From: CAIYQJ01 sp963717255
Lineage (GTDB): Bacteria; Chloroflexota; Limnocylindria; Limnocylindrales; CSP1-4
NCBI GenBank assembly: GCA_963717255.1
Contig: CAVQVT010000002.1
Location: 1 to 64,000, forward strand
Direction: 5' to 3'
DNA: 64,000 bases
Shown: piece by piece, positions 17,978 to 26,957 of the stretch
How the letters are laid out: each line of letters starts with the position of its first letter
Position numbering within the stretch: the stretch's first letter is position 1
The notes under the pieces: generated by a model
Told to the model about the DNA's origin: nothing
The model's database searches: none
Seen by the model: the letters and a program-made list of their open reading frames with translations, nothing else
Position numbers and translations under genes: made by a program

Positions 17978-18478
17978 GTGCTCGTGGACCGGCTCGCGGG
18001 CCTCCTCGACCGGAGCGCCCTCTCCGAGCTCGAGGTCGGCGCGGGCGAGACCACGCTCGTCCTGAGGAAGGCGGACGGCGCCGCGCCGACCGCGGCGCTC
18101 CCCGTCGTGGGCGTCGGCTCGGGACGCCCGACGCCACTCCATGCCCCATCGGGGCAGGGCCCGGCTCCCGCGCCGACCGGCGCGCAGCATGCCGCGGGCG
18201 GGGCCTCCGCGGGCCCGCCCGCGCAGGCGGGTCCACCGGCGCACGCGGTCGTCGCGCCGCTCACCGGCATCTACTACGCGTCGCCGTCGCCGACCGCCCC
18301 GCCGTTCGCGACGGTGGGGCAGGAGATCGTGGTCGGGCAGGTCATCGGCCTCATCGAGGCCATGAAGCTGTTCAACGAGATCAAGTCGGACGCGTCCGGC
18401 CGGATCTCGCGCGTCGCCGTGGAGAACGGCAAGGTGGTGAAAGCGAAGCAGATCCTCCTCGAGGTCGTCCCGCTGTGA
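17978..18478 (+). CDS. accB: Biotin carboxyl carrier protein of acetyl-CoA carboxylase
   Basis: Carries biotin between AccC and AccDA. The core is clear: an N-terminal helix pair (LVDRLAGLLDRSALSELEV), an Ala/Pro linker, then the biotinyl domain with IEAMKLFNEI, whose Lys130 is the biotin site 36 residues from the C-terminus, the usual distance. The start is uncertain. GTG 17978 gives 166 residues, but the alignable region appears to begin slightly upstream. An ATG at 17835 overlapping the fabF stop (ATGA) opens another frame with matching codon use up to about 17935, so a frameshift near 17935-17950 may have cut off a longer N-terminus. The stop overlaps the fabH GTG. Confidence 0.88.
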   Translation: MLVDRLAGLLDRSALSELEVGAGETTLVLRKADGAAPTAALPVVGVGSGRPTPLHAPSGQGPAPAPTGAQHAAGGASAGPPAQAGPPAHAVVAPLTGIYYASPSPTAPPFATVGQEIVVGQVIGLIEAMKLFNEIKSDASGRISRVAVENGKVVKAKQILLEVVPL

Positions 18479-20007
18479 GCCCGCGCTTTCCGAAGTTGCC
18501 GCACGTCGACCTTCCGGTCCCGCACGTCCCGCAGGTGGCGGCGCCCCGCCTGCCCGACGCGCATCTGCCGCACGTGGAGCTCCCGGCGCCGCACGTCCCG
18601 CACCCCGGTGGCCATCGGGACCCCGCGCCCCGTTACGCCCACGTCACCGGCTGGGGCGCGTACGCGCCTCCGCTCGTCCTGACCAACCACGACCTCGAGA
18701 CGATCGTGGACACGTCGGACGAGTGGATCACGTCGCGGACGGGGATCCGTGAACGCCGGATCGCGGGCTGGAACGAGACCACCGCCTCGCTTGCCGCGGT
18801 CGCGGGGCGTCGCGCGATCGCGGTGGCCGGTCTCGAGCCGGCCGACATCGACCTGATCGTGGTCGCGACGCTCACGCCCGACTACTGGATGCCGTCCACC
18901 GCGGCGCTGGTCAAGCAGGCGATCGGGGCCGAGCGGGCCGCGGCGATGGACGTTGCGGCAGCGTGCTCGGGGTTCGTCTACGCGTACTCGGTCGCGCACG
19001 CCCAGATCGTCGCCGGCCTCGCCCGGCACGTCCTCGTGGTCGGTGCGGAGGTGCTCAGCCGGTTCCTCGACTACGCGGACCGCAACACGTGCGTGCTGTT
19101 CGGCGACGGCGCGGGGGCGGTCGTGCTCTCCGCGTCGAACGAGCCGGGCGGGGCGAAGGGCTTCGAGCTGACGACCGACCCGGCCGGCGCGTACAAGATC
19201 TGGCTGCCGGCCGGCGGCGGGGCCGCACCCGCGTCCGGGGAGACGGTCGCCGGACGCGGCCACTACCTCCGGATGGAGGGGCGCGAGACCTACAGGTACG
19301 CGACGCGCACGATCGCCACGACGGCCCTCACCGCGATCGACCGTGCCGGCTGGGCACCCGAGTTCATCGACCTCCTCGTCCCGCACCAGGCGAACCTGCG
19401 GATCATCGAGTCGGTCTCGAAGGGGCTCGGGTTCCCGATGGAGCGGATCTTCATCAACCTCGACCGGTACGGGAACACCTCGGCGGCTTCGGTCCCGATG
19501 GCGCTGGCCGAGGCGGTCGACGCGGGACGCGTGCATCCCGGCGACCGGATCGTGTTCGTCGCCTTCGGGGCCGGCTTCACCTCCGGCGCCGTCGCGATGG
19601 AATGGACCGCCGACCCGGCGGCGGCCGCCCGCGCCGCAGCGATCGGGTCGGGTGACGTGCCCGTGGTCATCCCGGACGACTGGGACAGCGTGGGGCCCGT
19701 TCCCGAGGTCCTCGTCCGGGCCTTCGCGGCCAAGGGCATCGACGTGACGGCCGTCGCCGGCACGTCCGTCGCGCGCCCGGAGCGCGCGACGGGCCCCGGG
19801 CCCGCTGCCGTCCCCGATGCGGCGCCCGTGCCGGACCCACGACCCGGGCGGCCCGCCCGGACCCGCCGCGGCATCGCCGTCCGAGGCGCCTCGACCGGCG
19901 GGTCCGGTCCGTCCGGCGCCGCGGGGCGGAACGGCCGCGCCGGGGGCATCGACCCCACGCCCACCGGGGACCCGGTCCCCGACCACACGACGGAGGCCAT
20001 CTCATGA
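18475..20007 (+). CDS. fabH: Beta-ketoacyl-ACP synthase III with N- and C-terminal extensions
   Basis: Initiates fatty-acid synthesis by condensing acyl-CoA with malonyl-ACP. The core has Cys164 (AACSGFVYA), His304 (VPHQANLR) and Asn334 (GNTSAAS). At 510 residues it is about 180 longer than usual. Before the core are about 55 residues of Pro/His/Val-rich near-repeats (variants of LPHVDLPVPHVP). After the core are about 130 residues: a short folded-looking piece (VPVVIPDDWDSVG) and then a disordered Pro/Gly/Arg tail. GTG start overlaps the accB stop; its stop overlaps fabG (ATGA). Confidence 0.93.
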   Translation: MSPRFPKLPHVDLPVPHVPQVAAPRLPDAHLPHVELPAPHVPHPGGHRDPAPRYAHVTGWGAYAPPLVLTNHDLETIVDTSDEWITSRTGIRERRIAGWNETTASLAAVAGRRAIAVAGLEPADIDLIVVATLTPDYWMPSTAALVKQAIGAERAAAMDVAAACSGFVYAYSVAHAQIVAGLARHVLVVGAEVLSRFLDYADRNTCVLFGDGAGAVVLSASNEPGGAKGFELTTDPAGAYKIWLPAGGGAAPASGETVAGRGHYLRMEGRETYRYATRTIATTALTAIDRAGWAPEFIDLLVPHQANLRIIESVSKGLGFPMERIFINLDRYGNTSAASVPMALAEAVDAGRVHPGDRIVFVAFGAGFTSGAVAMEWTADPAAAARAAAIGSGDVPVVIPDDWDSVGPVPEVLVRAFAAKGIDVTAVAGTSVARPERATGPGPAAVPDAAPVPDPRPGRPARTRRGIAVRGASTGGSGPSGAAGRNGRAGGIDPTPTGDPVPDHTTEAIS

Positions 20008-20753
20008 TCGATCTGTCCGGCAAGAGCGCGATCGTCACCGGCGGCTCGCGCGGCATCGGCCGTGCCATCGTCCTCGCGCTCGCGCGCCAGGGCGCCGACA
20101 TCGCCTTCCTCGACTACGGCGGCCCCGAGGCCGCGGCGGAGACGGTCGCGGCGGTCGAGGCGCTCGGCCGCCAGGCCCTCGCGCATCGCGGCGACGTCTC
20201 GGAGCCGGACGCCTGCGAGGGCCTCGTCGCGGCCACGCTCGGGGCGTACGGACGGATCGACATCCTCGTGAACAACGCCGGGATCACCCGCGACGACCTC
20301 GTCATGCGGATGAGCACGGACGCGTGGAGGCAGGTCATCGACATCGACCTCTCCGGCGCCTTCTACATGACGAAGGCCGCGATGCGCCCGATGATCAGGG
20401 CACGAGCGGGACGGATCGTGAACGTCTCGTCGGCAGCCGGACGCGCAGGCAACGCCGGCCAGGCGAACTACTCCGCCGCGAAAGCGGGTCTCATCGGGCT
20501 GACGAAGGCGGTCGCTCGCGAGGTGGCCAGCCGCGGGATCACGTGCAACGCGGTCGCGCCCGGGTTCGTCCTGACCGAGCTGACCTCCGCCCTTCCCGAG
20601 CCGATCCAGGAGGGCATCAGGAGCGCCACTCCGCTGGGACGCTTCGGCACGGTCGAGGAGATCGCCGACGCCGTCGTCTTCCTCGCGTCCGACGAGGCCG
20701 CGTACATCACCGGCCAGGTCCTCGGGGTGGACGGCGGCCTCGTGATGACCTGA
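20004..20753 (+). CDS. fabG: 3-oxoacyl-[acyl-carrier-protein] reductase FabG
   Basis: NADPH-dependent short-chain dehydrogenase reducing beta-ketoacyl-ACP. 249 residues. TGGSRGIG cofactor motif, NNAG, Ser in NVSSAAGR and Tyr156/Lys160 in NYSAAKAG form the catalytic set. Last gene of the fatty-acid operon; the classic FabG C-terminus (TGQVLGVDGGLVM) is present. Followed by an imperfect hairpin. Confidence 0.95.
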   Translation: MIDLSGKSAIVTGGSRGIGRAIVLALARQGADIAFLDYGGPEAAAETVAAVEALGRQALAHRGDVSEPDACEGLVAATLGAYGRIDILVNNAGITRDDLVMRMSTDAWRQVIDIDLSGAFYMTKAAMRPMIRARAGRIVNVSSAAGRAGNAGQANYSAAKAGLIGLTKAVAREVASRGITCNAVAPGFVLTELTSALPEPIQEGIRSATPLGRFGTVEEIADAVVFLASDEAAYITGQVLGVDGGLVMT

Positions 20754-20754
20754 T

Positions 20755-20793
20755 CGGGTCCCGGCCGCCGGCCGCCGCCGGGGGCTGGGACCC
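20755..20793 (+). terminator. Probable terminator hairpin after fabG
   Basis: Outer arms GGGTCCC and GGGACCC enclose a GC-rich, imperfectly paired centre directly after the fabG stop. No T-run follows, as elsewhere in this window. Confidence 0.45.
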
Positions 20794-21032
20794 GCGGTCT
20801 CGGCGCCGCCCTCGGCCACCGCCAGGCCGTGGCGCGCCGGACGCGCCACGCCTCGTGATGGACCGCGCGGCGCCATGTTGTGACCCCTGCGGGTTGCAGA
20901 CGCGCCTCCGACTGTGCTAGTAAGGTTCCTGAGGCGCCGCGTGTCGCGGTGCCCGCCTGTGGGACTGCCGCCCACGTACCAGTGCCGGGTCGACGGCAGC
21001 CTCGGATCGGAGAGAGGGAGGGACACGACACG
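20794..21032 (+). promoter_or_regulatory. Leader and promoter region of the secreted-protein gene at 21033
   Basis: A 239-nt gap. TTGCAG (20894) and TAGTAAGGT (20918-20926) could form a -35/-10 pair. A small inverted repeat (CTGC/GCAG) lies at about 20887-20899. A strong purine-rich ribosome site (AGAGAGGGAGGG) stands about 10 nt before the ATG, giving a leader of roughly 100 nt. I see no gene in the gap. Confidence 0.4.
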
Positions 21033-22932
21033 ATGACGCATCAGCGTCCGCGGGGCCTCGCGGGCCGGAGGGAGCTCCGGTTCCTCGTCGCGGGCTTCGC
21101 ATCGGCCGCACTCCTCGTCGGGATGGTGGCGCCCGCGATGGCGGCCTCGCCGGTCCGTTCGGCGGCGGCTCCCATGGCGGGCGTGAAGACCGCCCAGGTC
21201 AAGATCAACAAGATCACGGCGAGCGCCAAGTTCGCCCCCGTCGGCACCGTCAAGGTCGGCCCCAAGGCCACCGACGAGTTCCGCAAGGCCAAGCCCAAGA
21301 AGGGCATCCAGCCGAAGAAGGGCTACTACGGCCCGAACAAGGCACAGAGCCTCGCGATGCCGGCCGCCCCCAGCCTCCCGGTCGTCACCTCCAGCCCCGT
21401 GAGCGGTCGCAGCGGCGCGGTCGGCCGTGACGGCATGTCCGGCACGGAGATGCGCTACGCATCGCCCGACGGCTATCGCTGGAACTACAGCCTCGAGCCG
21501 CCGGACATGGCGCTCTGCGTGGGCGGCGGCTACGTCGTCCAGGCGATCAACGGCGCCGTGCAGATCTTCAGCACCTCGGGCGCCGCGCTCACCGGCGTCA
21601 CCCCGGCGAACTACTTCATCGGCTGGCCGCCGGAGTATCCGCGCCGGACCCGGCGTGGGCGACCCGCGCTGCCAGTACGACCCGCAGACCAACCGCTTCT
21701 TCATGACCTGGTACATCTACGGCGGGATGTCGGTCCTGTTCGGGACCATCGTGGCCGTCAGCAACTCGAGCAACCCGCTCGGCAGCTGGTCGGTCTTCGA
21801 GGTCCCGGACGGCGGCGACTACGTCCTCCCGGACTGCGCGTACGCGTGCTTCCCGGACTACCCGCAGATGGGTCTCGACGGGAACGCGCTCTGGATCGCG
21901 AACAACGAGTTCGACTTCGGCAACCCGTCCGGCGCCAACTTCGCCGGCGTGACGATCTGGGGCGTCTCCAAGCGCGCCCTCATCGACTCGCGCGGAACCT
22001 TCCTCTACGCGGACCTCTGGGGGCTCGGCTTCGCCGGCGGCGAGCCGCTCGCGTTCACGGTGATGCCGGCCGTGACGCCCAGCGGCGGCTACGACCCGTC
22101 GTCGGGTGGCACCCAGTACTTCATGGCCACCCGTGACATGTACGGGAGCCGCGACAACGTCGTCGACGTCTGGGCGATGACGGGGACCAACTCCCTCAAC
22201 CTCGCGACGCCCGGCTGGCCGAGCCTCACGCGCGTCCAACTGACGGGCCAGGCGTACGCCTGCGAGTGCGTCTCCGGCCCGCCGGCGGGCGGCGCCAAGC
22301 AGAAGTACGGCCCGCACCCGCTCGGCGAGGGGCTCAGATCGACCCCGGCATCAGCGGCCAGCCGATGGCGCGGCTCGACACGAACGACGACCGGATGCAC
22401 CAGGTCGATCTACTCCCAGGGGATGCTCTGGGGCGCGGCCGGCACCGTCATGGACGTGGCCGGCAACACCACAGGGCCCACCGTGGGCGTCGCCTGGTGG
22501 ACCGTCCGCGTCGGGACCCTCGCGGGCATGCTCACCGCGGGCATCGCCGGCCAGGGCTACATCGGCGTGAAGGACAGCTACCTCTGGTTCCCGGCGGTGG
22601 CGGTCAGCAGCGCCGTCCGCGGCGTCGTCGCGATGTCCTTCTCGTCGCCGAATCGGTGGCCGAGCGTCGCGTACGCCCAGTTCGATCCCTTCATGGGCGC
22701 GAGCACCGTCCGCGTCGCCGCGAACGGGACCGCGGCGGCCGACGGCTTCACGGCCTATCCGCCGTACACCCGCAACGGCACCGAGCGGTGGGGCGACTAC
22801 AACGCCGCCGCCACCGACGAGGCCGGGAACGTCTGGTTCGCCGCCGAGTACATCGGCAAGGACAGCACGCTCCCGAACCGCGCGGCGTTCCTCAACTGGG
22901 GGACGTACATCGGCGTCACCTACCCGCAGTGA
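21033..22932 (+). CDS. Secreted protein of unknown function, broken by three frameshifts
   Basis: A signal peptide (residues about 18-42, hydrophobic LRFLVAGFASAALLVGM then AMAAS) starts a roughly 630-residue exported protein with many Trp/Tyr/Gly-rich strands, like a beta-propeller; no named family recognised. The reading frame changes at about 21645, about 22330 and about 22410. The last two cancel: restoring one G in the GGGG run at 22330 gives continuous protein (IDPGISGQPMARLDTNDDR) up to the third break. Homology-like continuity across all breaks (e.g. DPRCQYDPQTNRFFMTWY after the first) suggests one original gene. Whether the breaks are assembly indels or true decay cannot be told here. 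Confidence 0.65.
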
Positions 22933-22989
22933 TCCGCATGATGGTCGCGCGTCGGGCCCCGGCCCGGCGCCCGGCCATCCGAGCGACCG

Positions 22990-23027
22990 AAGGCGCGAGG
23001 CCCGGAGCGATCCGGGCCTCGCGCCTT
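22990..23027 (+). terminator. Terminator hairpin (16-bp perfect stem)
   Basis: Arms 22990-23005 and 23012-23027 pair perfectly around a 6-nt loop, 57 nt after the secreted-protein stop; followed by TTCC. The rest of the gap to 23298 holds no gene; it ends with the ribosome site of the sigma gene. Confidence 0.8.
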
Positions 23028-23298
23028 TCCATCCCGAGCCGGGCGGACCGCGCCGGCGCGGCTCGTCGCCGCCGGAGCCGGGCGACCGGCTCGCGCGCCC
23101 GTACCGGCGCGCACCCGACCATCGGCCCGGTCGACCGCCGCTGGCAGCGTGTGGCAGACTCCGGTGGACCGCGGGGCAGTCCCGCGCCGCGGTCTGGTCG
23201 TCGTGCGCCCGGCCTGGCGCGCGCCGCGGGAACGGGGCGACGCGCCGGGGCGGGTCCGGGAGGGCCACCGTGCGCGCGTCGCCGAACCTGGAGGATGC

Positions 23299-24024
23299 GT
23301 GGAGCAGAGGGGCTGGGACGAGCGCGAGCTCGTCCGCCGCTGCAAGGAGGGATCGGAGGCGGCCTACGCCGAGCTGGTCCGTCAGCACCGGCAGCGGCTC
23401 CTCAACCTCGCCGCGCGGCTGACGAACAGCCCGCATCTCGCCGAGGACGTGGTCCAGGAGACCTTCCTCGCGGCGTTCCGTTCCATGGAGCGGTTCGAGC
23501 CGCGACCGTCCGTCGGTGCGTGGCTGAACGCGATCTGCGTCCGGCTCTCGTCTCGCGCGGTCTCGCGGTCTCCCGAACGTCGCGACGACTCGCTCGACCG
23601 GATGCTCGACGCGGACGCCGCCGGCGATCCGAGCCGGCCCGCCGGCGGGCTCCTTGCGGACGGGACCGCGAGCGCGGACCCGCACGCCGCGGCTGAGGCG
23701 GCCGAGGTCCGCCGGGCCGTCGCCGTCGCGATCGGACAGCTGCCGTTCAAGCAGCGGACCGCCGTCGTCCTGCGCTACGTCGTGGGGCTCGACTACGCCG
23801 ACGCGGCGCGCACGATGGACGTCCCGCTCAACACGTTCAAGAGTCACCTCCTCCGGGGGACGCGCGCGCTCCGCGAGTCGCTGGACACGCTCTCGCCGGC
23901 CGGCGTCGTGGACGGCGCGAGCGCGTCGGACGTGCGCCGGATGGAGATCGGCGCCGCGGAGGCAGCCGACGAAGCGGCCGCTGCTGCCGCAGCCGCCACC
24001 GCTGAGCGTCCGGCAGCCTCCTGA
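23299..24024 (+). CDS. RpoE-like ECF sigma factor
   Basis: 241 residues. Region 2: YAELVRQHRQRLLNLAARLT and HLAEDVVQETFLAAFR. Region 4: LPFKQRTAVVLRYVVGLDY and a DVPLNTFKSHLLRGTRAL recognition helix. An Ala-rich tail follows. GTG start with GGAGG 5 nt upstream. No anti-sigma gene is adjacent; downstream lie secreted proteins, so it may direct exported-protein genes, which is inference from position. Confidence 0.9.
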   Translation: MEQRGWDERELVRRCKEGSEAAYAELVRQHRQRLLNLAARLTNSPHLAEDVVQETFLAAFRSMERFEPRPSVGAWLNAICVRLSSRAVSRSPERRDDSLDRMLDADAAGDPSRPAGGLLADGTASADPHAAAEAAEVRRAVAVAIGQLPFKQRTAVVLRYVVGLDYADAARTMDVPLNTFKSHLLRGTRALRESLDTLSPAGVVDGASASDVRRMEIGAAEAADEAAAAAAAATAERPAAS

Positions 24025-24042
24025 GCGGTCCCCCGCGGGTGC

Positions 24043-24048
24043 TACCAT
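24043..24048 (+). promoter_or_regulatory. -10 box (TACCAT) for the secreted-protein gene at 24137
   Basis: TACCAT between the sigma gene and the next start, giving a leader of about 80 nt with a GGGAGGGAG ribosome site. No obvious -35. Confidence 0.45.
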
Positions 24049-24136
24049 CCCGAGCGAACCGGCACGGAGCGGATGGGACGCCCGGCGCGCCGGGAACCGT
24101 CGCGCGGCCGCCCGCCCGCGGCAGGGGAGGGAGACA

Positions 24137-25738
24137 GTGACGATCCACCGATCCAGGAAGGTCCGCGCCGTCGCGACGGCGGGCCTCGTCGCGACCCTTG
24201 CGGTCACCGTGTTCGCCGGCAGCGCGAGCGCCGCGCCCCCCGTCGTCCCGGGCTCCGTGTCGATCGGCGTCATCAACAACACCGTCGACGCGACCGCCCA
24301 GGCGATCCCGAGCGTCATCATCGGCGCGAACGACCAGGCCACCGGCACGGTGTGGATCCGCGAGGCGGGCGCCGGCCGGATGGGCTCCAGCTTCCTGAGC
24401 AACGTCCTCCGCGTCTGCTACGTCAGCCAGACCGGCAAGCCCGAGGTCTTCACCCGGGCCCCGTGGCTCGTCGTGACCGTGGGCGACCTCAAGCTCCGCG
24501 CGAACAGCGACCCGACGATCCCGTCGGGCGCGGCTGCCGCGGGCACCGGCGTCAAGGGCTACATCGGCGCGGGCGGCACGAGCTGCGCGCAGTGGATCGT
24601 GTCCAACGCCTCGAGCGTGGCCAGCACCCTCGAGATCCGGGGCACCGCCTCCGATGGCACGATGCTCCCGGCCGGGCCGAACAACGGCCCGAAGGTGAAC
24701 GTCGATCCGCAGCAGAAGCCGGGTCCGGTGACCCTGAGCCTCTGGCAGCTGCCGTTCGACCAGTTCAGCGTCGGCTCGATCCCGGCGAGCCTCACCCAGT
24801 TCGACCTCGTCCAGAACGCCGTGCGCGTGTACGGCGCGAACGTGACGGTCGCCGCGGTGAGCCAGCCCGAGATCCGCCGTGGCAAGCTCAACCAGCCCGC
24901 GGGCGACGTGACGATCACGGAGTCCGCGACCTTCCAGCTGGGCAACTACAGCTGGTGGCTCGGCGGCGTCCAGCAGGCGATCTGGTTCCAGATCGTCCCG
25001 AACAACATGCGTGACGTCCTCCCGAGCGTCTACTTCAACACCGACCGGGTCGTCCCGGTGGTGAGCACCAACAGCGCCGAGTCCGGGCTCATCGCCCGCT
25101 TCGGCCGCTGGTTCAACAACACCACCTTCAGCGTGGTCACCGAGCAGCGCGCGTTCGTCCCCGTGGTCGGCGCGTGGGTCCCCGGCAAGATCACGGTGAG
25201 CGGCCTCCAGTACTCCGCGACGAACGACGCGGCCCTCGGCCCCGTTCAGCTGCAGGTCTGCTCGACCGGCAACATGAACGTGTCGAGCCCGTCCGACTTC
25301 GCGGTCTGCCCGGGCGTCCAGACGGGGCTCTTCGCCGCCTCTGAGAACCCGGCGAACTTCAACCAGACGGTGACCAACGCCAAGGTCGTGGAAGACTCCG
25401 CGATCCTCGGCGCGATCGCCCCCGGCGTCGCCGGCCCCGGCAGCAACAAGTGGACCTTCAACACGGTCATCGTGAAGAAGAACACCTACATCACCCTCCG
25501 CCTCCAGGCCGTCAAGGGCGCCGTCGTCGGCGACCGTGTCGAGATCTGGGGCCGCGCGGGCAAGACCGGCACGTGGAAGAAGCTCACGACGCGCCTCGTC
25601 GGCGCCAACGGGTACATCTTCTACTTCAAGAAGATCAGCGGGTACACGGAGTTCCAGGCGTACTTCGCCGGGAGCGACACGGCCGCTGCTTCCTACGCGG
25701 TGCCGCGGTTCTACCGGGCTACCGTCGCCACGCAGTAG
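24137..25738 (+). CDS. Secreted protein of unknown function with C-terminal Ig-like module
   Basis: 533 residues. Signal peptide at residues about 8-33 (GLVATLAVTVFAGSASAAPP). The mature part is Asn/Thr/Val-rich, with few charged residues, predicted beta-rich; Cys residues are few and appear paired (about residues 94/153 and 375/391). The last 90 residues (VEIWGRAG, WKKLTTRLVGANGYIFYF) resemble the closing module of the following secreted proteins. GTG start with a good ribosome site. No known domain recognised. Confidence 0.8.
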   Translation: MTIHRSRKVRAVATAGLVATLAVTVFAGSASAAPPVVPGSVSIGVINNTVDATAQAIPSVIIGANDQATGTVWIREAGAGRMGSSFLSNVLRVCYVSQTGKPEVFTRAPWLVVTVGDLKLRANSDPTIPSGAAAAGTGVKGYIGAGGTSCAQWIVSNASSVASTLEIRGTASDGTMLPAGPNNGPKVNVDPQQKPGPVTLSLWQLPFDQFSVGSIPASLTQFDLVQNAVRVYGANVTVAAVSQPEIRRGKLNQPAGDVTITESATFQLGNYSWWLGGVQQAIWFQIVPNNMRDVLPSVYFNTDRVVPVVSTNSAESGLIARFGRWFNNTTFSVVTEQRAFVPVVGAWVPGKITVSGLQYSATNDAALGPVQLQVCSTGNMNVSSPSDFAVCPGVQTGLFAASENPANFNQTVTNAKVVEDSAILGAIAPGVAGPGSNKWTFNTVIVKKNTYITLRLQAVKGAVVGDRVEIWGRAGKTGTWKKLTTRLVGANGYIFYFKKISGYTEFQAYFAGSDTAAASYAVPRFYRATVATQ

Positions 25739-25778
25739 TCTCGCTGGGCGCGCAGCGCCCGCGATCGCCGAGTCACAG

Positions 25779-25806
25779 GAGGGCCGCCGATCCGTCGGCG
25801 GCCCTC
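25779..25806 (+). terminator. Terminator hairpin (12-bp stem)
   Basis: Arms 25779-25790 and 25795-25806 with a TCCG loop, 40 nt after the preceding stop. No T-run. Confidence 0.75.
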
Positions 25807-25963
25807 TCGCCGTGTCCGGCGCGGGAACCGCGCGGGCCCGGGCGACGTCGAAGACCCGGCCGGCGTCCCGTTGGACGGTTCCCGGCGTCCGTGCGACCAT
25901 TCGGGCGGCGCCACGGCCGCGCCCCTCGATCCACCATCCCGGCCGCCCAGCAGGCATCCGACC

Positions 25964-26929
25964 ATGACGACTCGCACGACCAGCAGGCGCCTCCGGGCCG
26001 GCGTCGCGACCGTCGCGATGGCGGCATTCCTCGCCGCGGTCGTCCTCGTGGGACCCGCGACGCCGACGGCCCGCGCGGGAGTCTCCGCGCTCGCCGGGCC
26101 GACGCTCACGGTCGCCCGCGGGACCACGTCGGCGGAGACCTCGGGATGGCGCTTCTCGGAGGTCCGGGCCGACGAGTTCCCGATCCTCGGGTTCTCGATC
26201 ATCATCGAGATCCGCCCCTACCAGGGCGCACCCGAGGGCATCTCGTTCGACCAGTCGAGCTCTCCGCGGTTCAACGGGCCCGGCTCGCTCGACGGCTCGG
26301 CGTACTTCAGCGGGCCGCGGACGCTCCGCATCGACATCGGCAGCTCCGCGATCAACCAGCTCGAGAGCTTCGAGGTCGTGAACCTGCGGCTCAAGGCGAG
26401 CGAGACGTGCGGCCTGGGCCCGGTGGTCGTCAACTACACGAACCCCGGGTTCTCCGGAGGCTTCGGGTCCCTGCCGTCGATCGCCACCACGGGCGGCGGG
26501 ACCGCGTCGCCCAGCCCGTCCCCGTCGCCGACGGCGACGACCTCGCCGTCGCCATCCCCCACGACCCTGCCGATCGCCGTCACCACGTCCTGGGCGCGGG
26601 TCGCGGTCGGTCGGCCGGGCGCCTACACGACGACGTTCCGGACCACCGTCACGGCGGCCCCGGCTGCGCGGATCACCGTCCGCGCGACCGTCAGGCCGGT
26701 CGACGCGGGCCGGACCGTCGCGCTCTACCGGCGGATCGGCTCGTCCGGATCCTGGCGATTCGTCGCGAACCTCAAGGCCGACGCCACGGGGACGGCGCTC
26801 GCCGTCACCCGGGCGACGCTGCCGGCCGGCTGGACCGGCTCGCGACAGGTGCAGTTCCGCTGGTACGTCCCCGCCACCCCGGGTCGTACTGCCGCCTGGA
26901 GCGACGTCGCACGCGTCATCGTGAAGTGA
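25964..26929 (+). CDS. Secreted cohesin-like/Ig-like protein with Ser-Pro linker
   Basis: 321 residues. Signal peptide (VAMAAFLAAVVLVGPAT, cleavage near ARA-G). The first half (GWRFSEVRADEFP, LKASETCGLGPVVVNYT) looks like a small beta-sandwich; then a Ser-Pro-Thr linker (about residues 180-200, SPSPSPSPTATTSPSPSPT) and a C-terminal module (VALYRRIGSSGSWRFVANL) ending VIVK. Linker plus terminal module suggests a cell-surface or extracellular protein. ATG 25964 is chosen because the signal peptide starts there. Confidence 0.78.
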   Translation: MTTRTTSRRLRAGVATVAMAAFLAAVVLVGPATPTARAGVSALAGPTLTVARGTTSAETSGWRFSEVRADEFPILGFSIIIEIRPYQGAPEGISFDQSSSPRFNGPGSLDGSAYFSGPRTLRIDIGSSAINQLESFEVVNLRLKASETCGLGPVVVNYTNPGFSGGFGSLPSIATTGGGTASPSPSPSPTATTSPSPSPTTLPIAVTTSWARVAVGRPGAYTTTFRTTVTAAPAARITVRATVRPVDAGRTVALYRRIGSSGSWRFVANLKADATGTALAVTRATLPAGWTGSRQVQFRWYVPATPGRTAAWSDVARVIVK

Positions 26930-26957
26930 GGCCCGACCGGCGCGGGAGGCGCCACTC

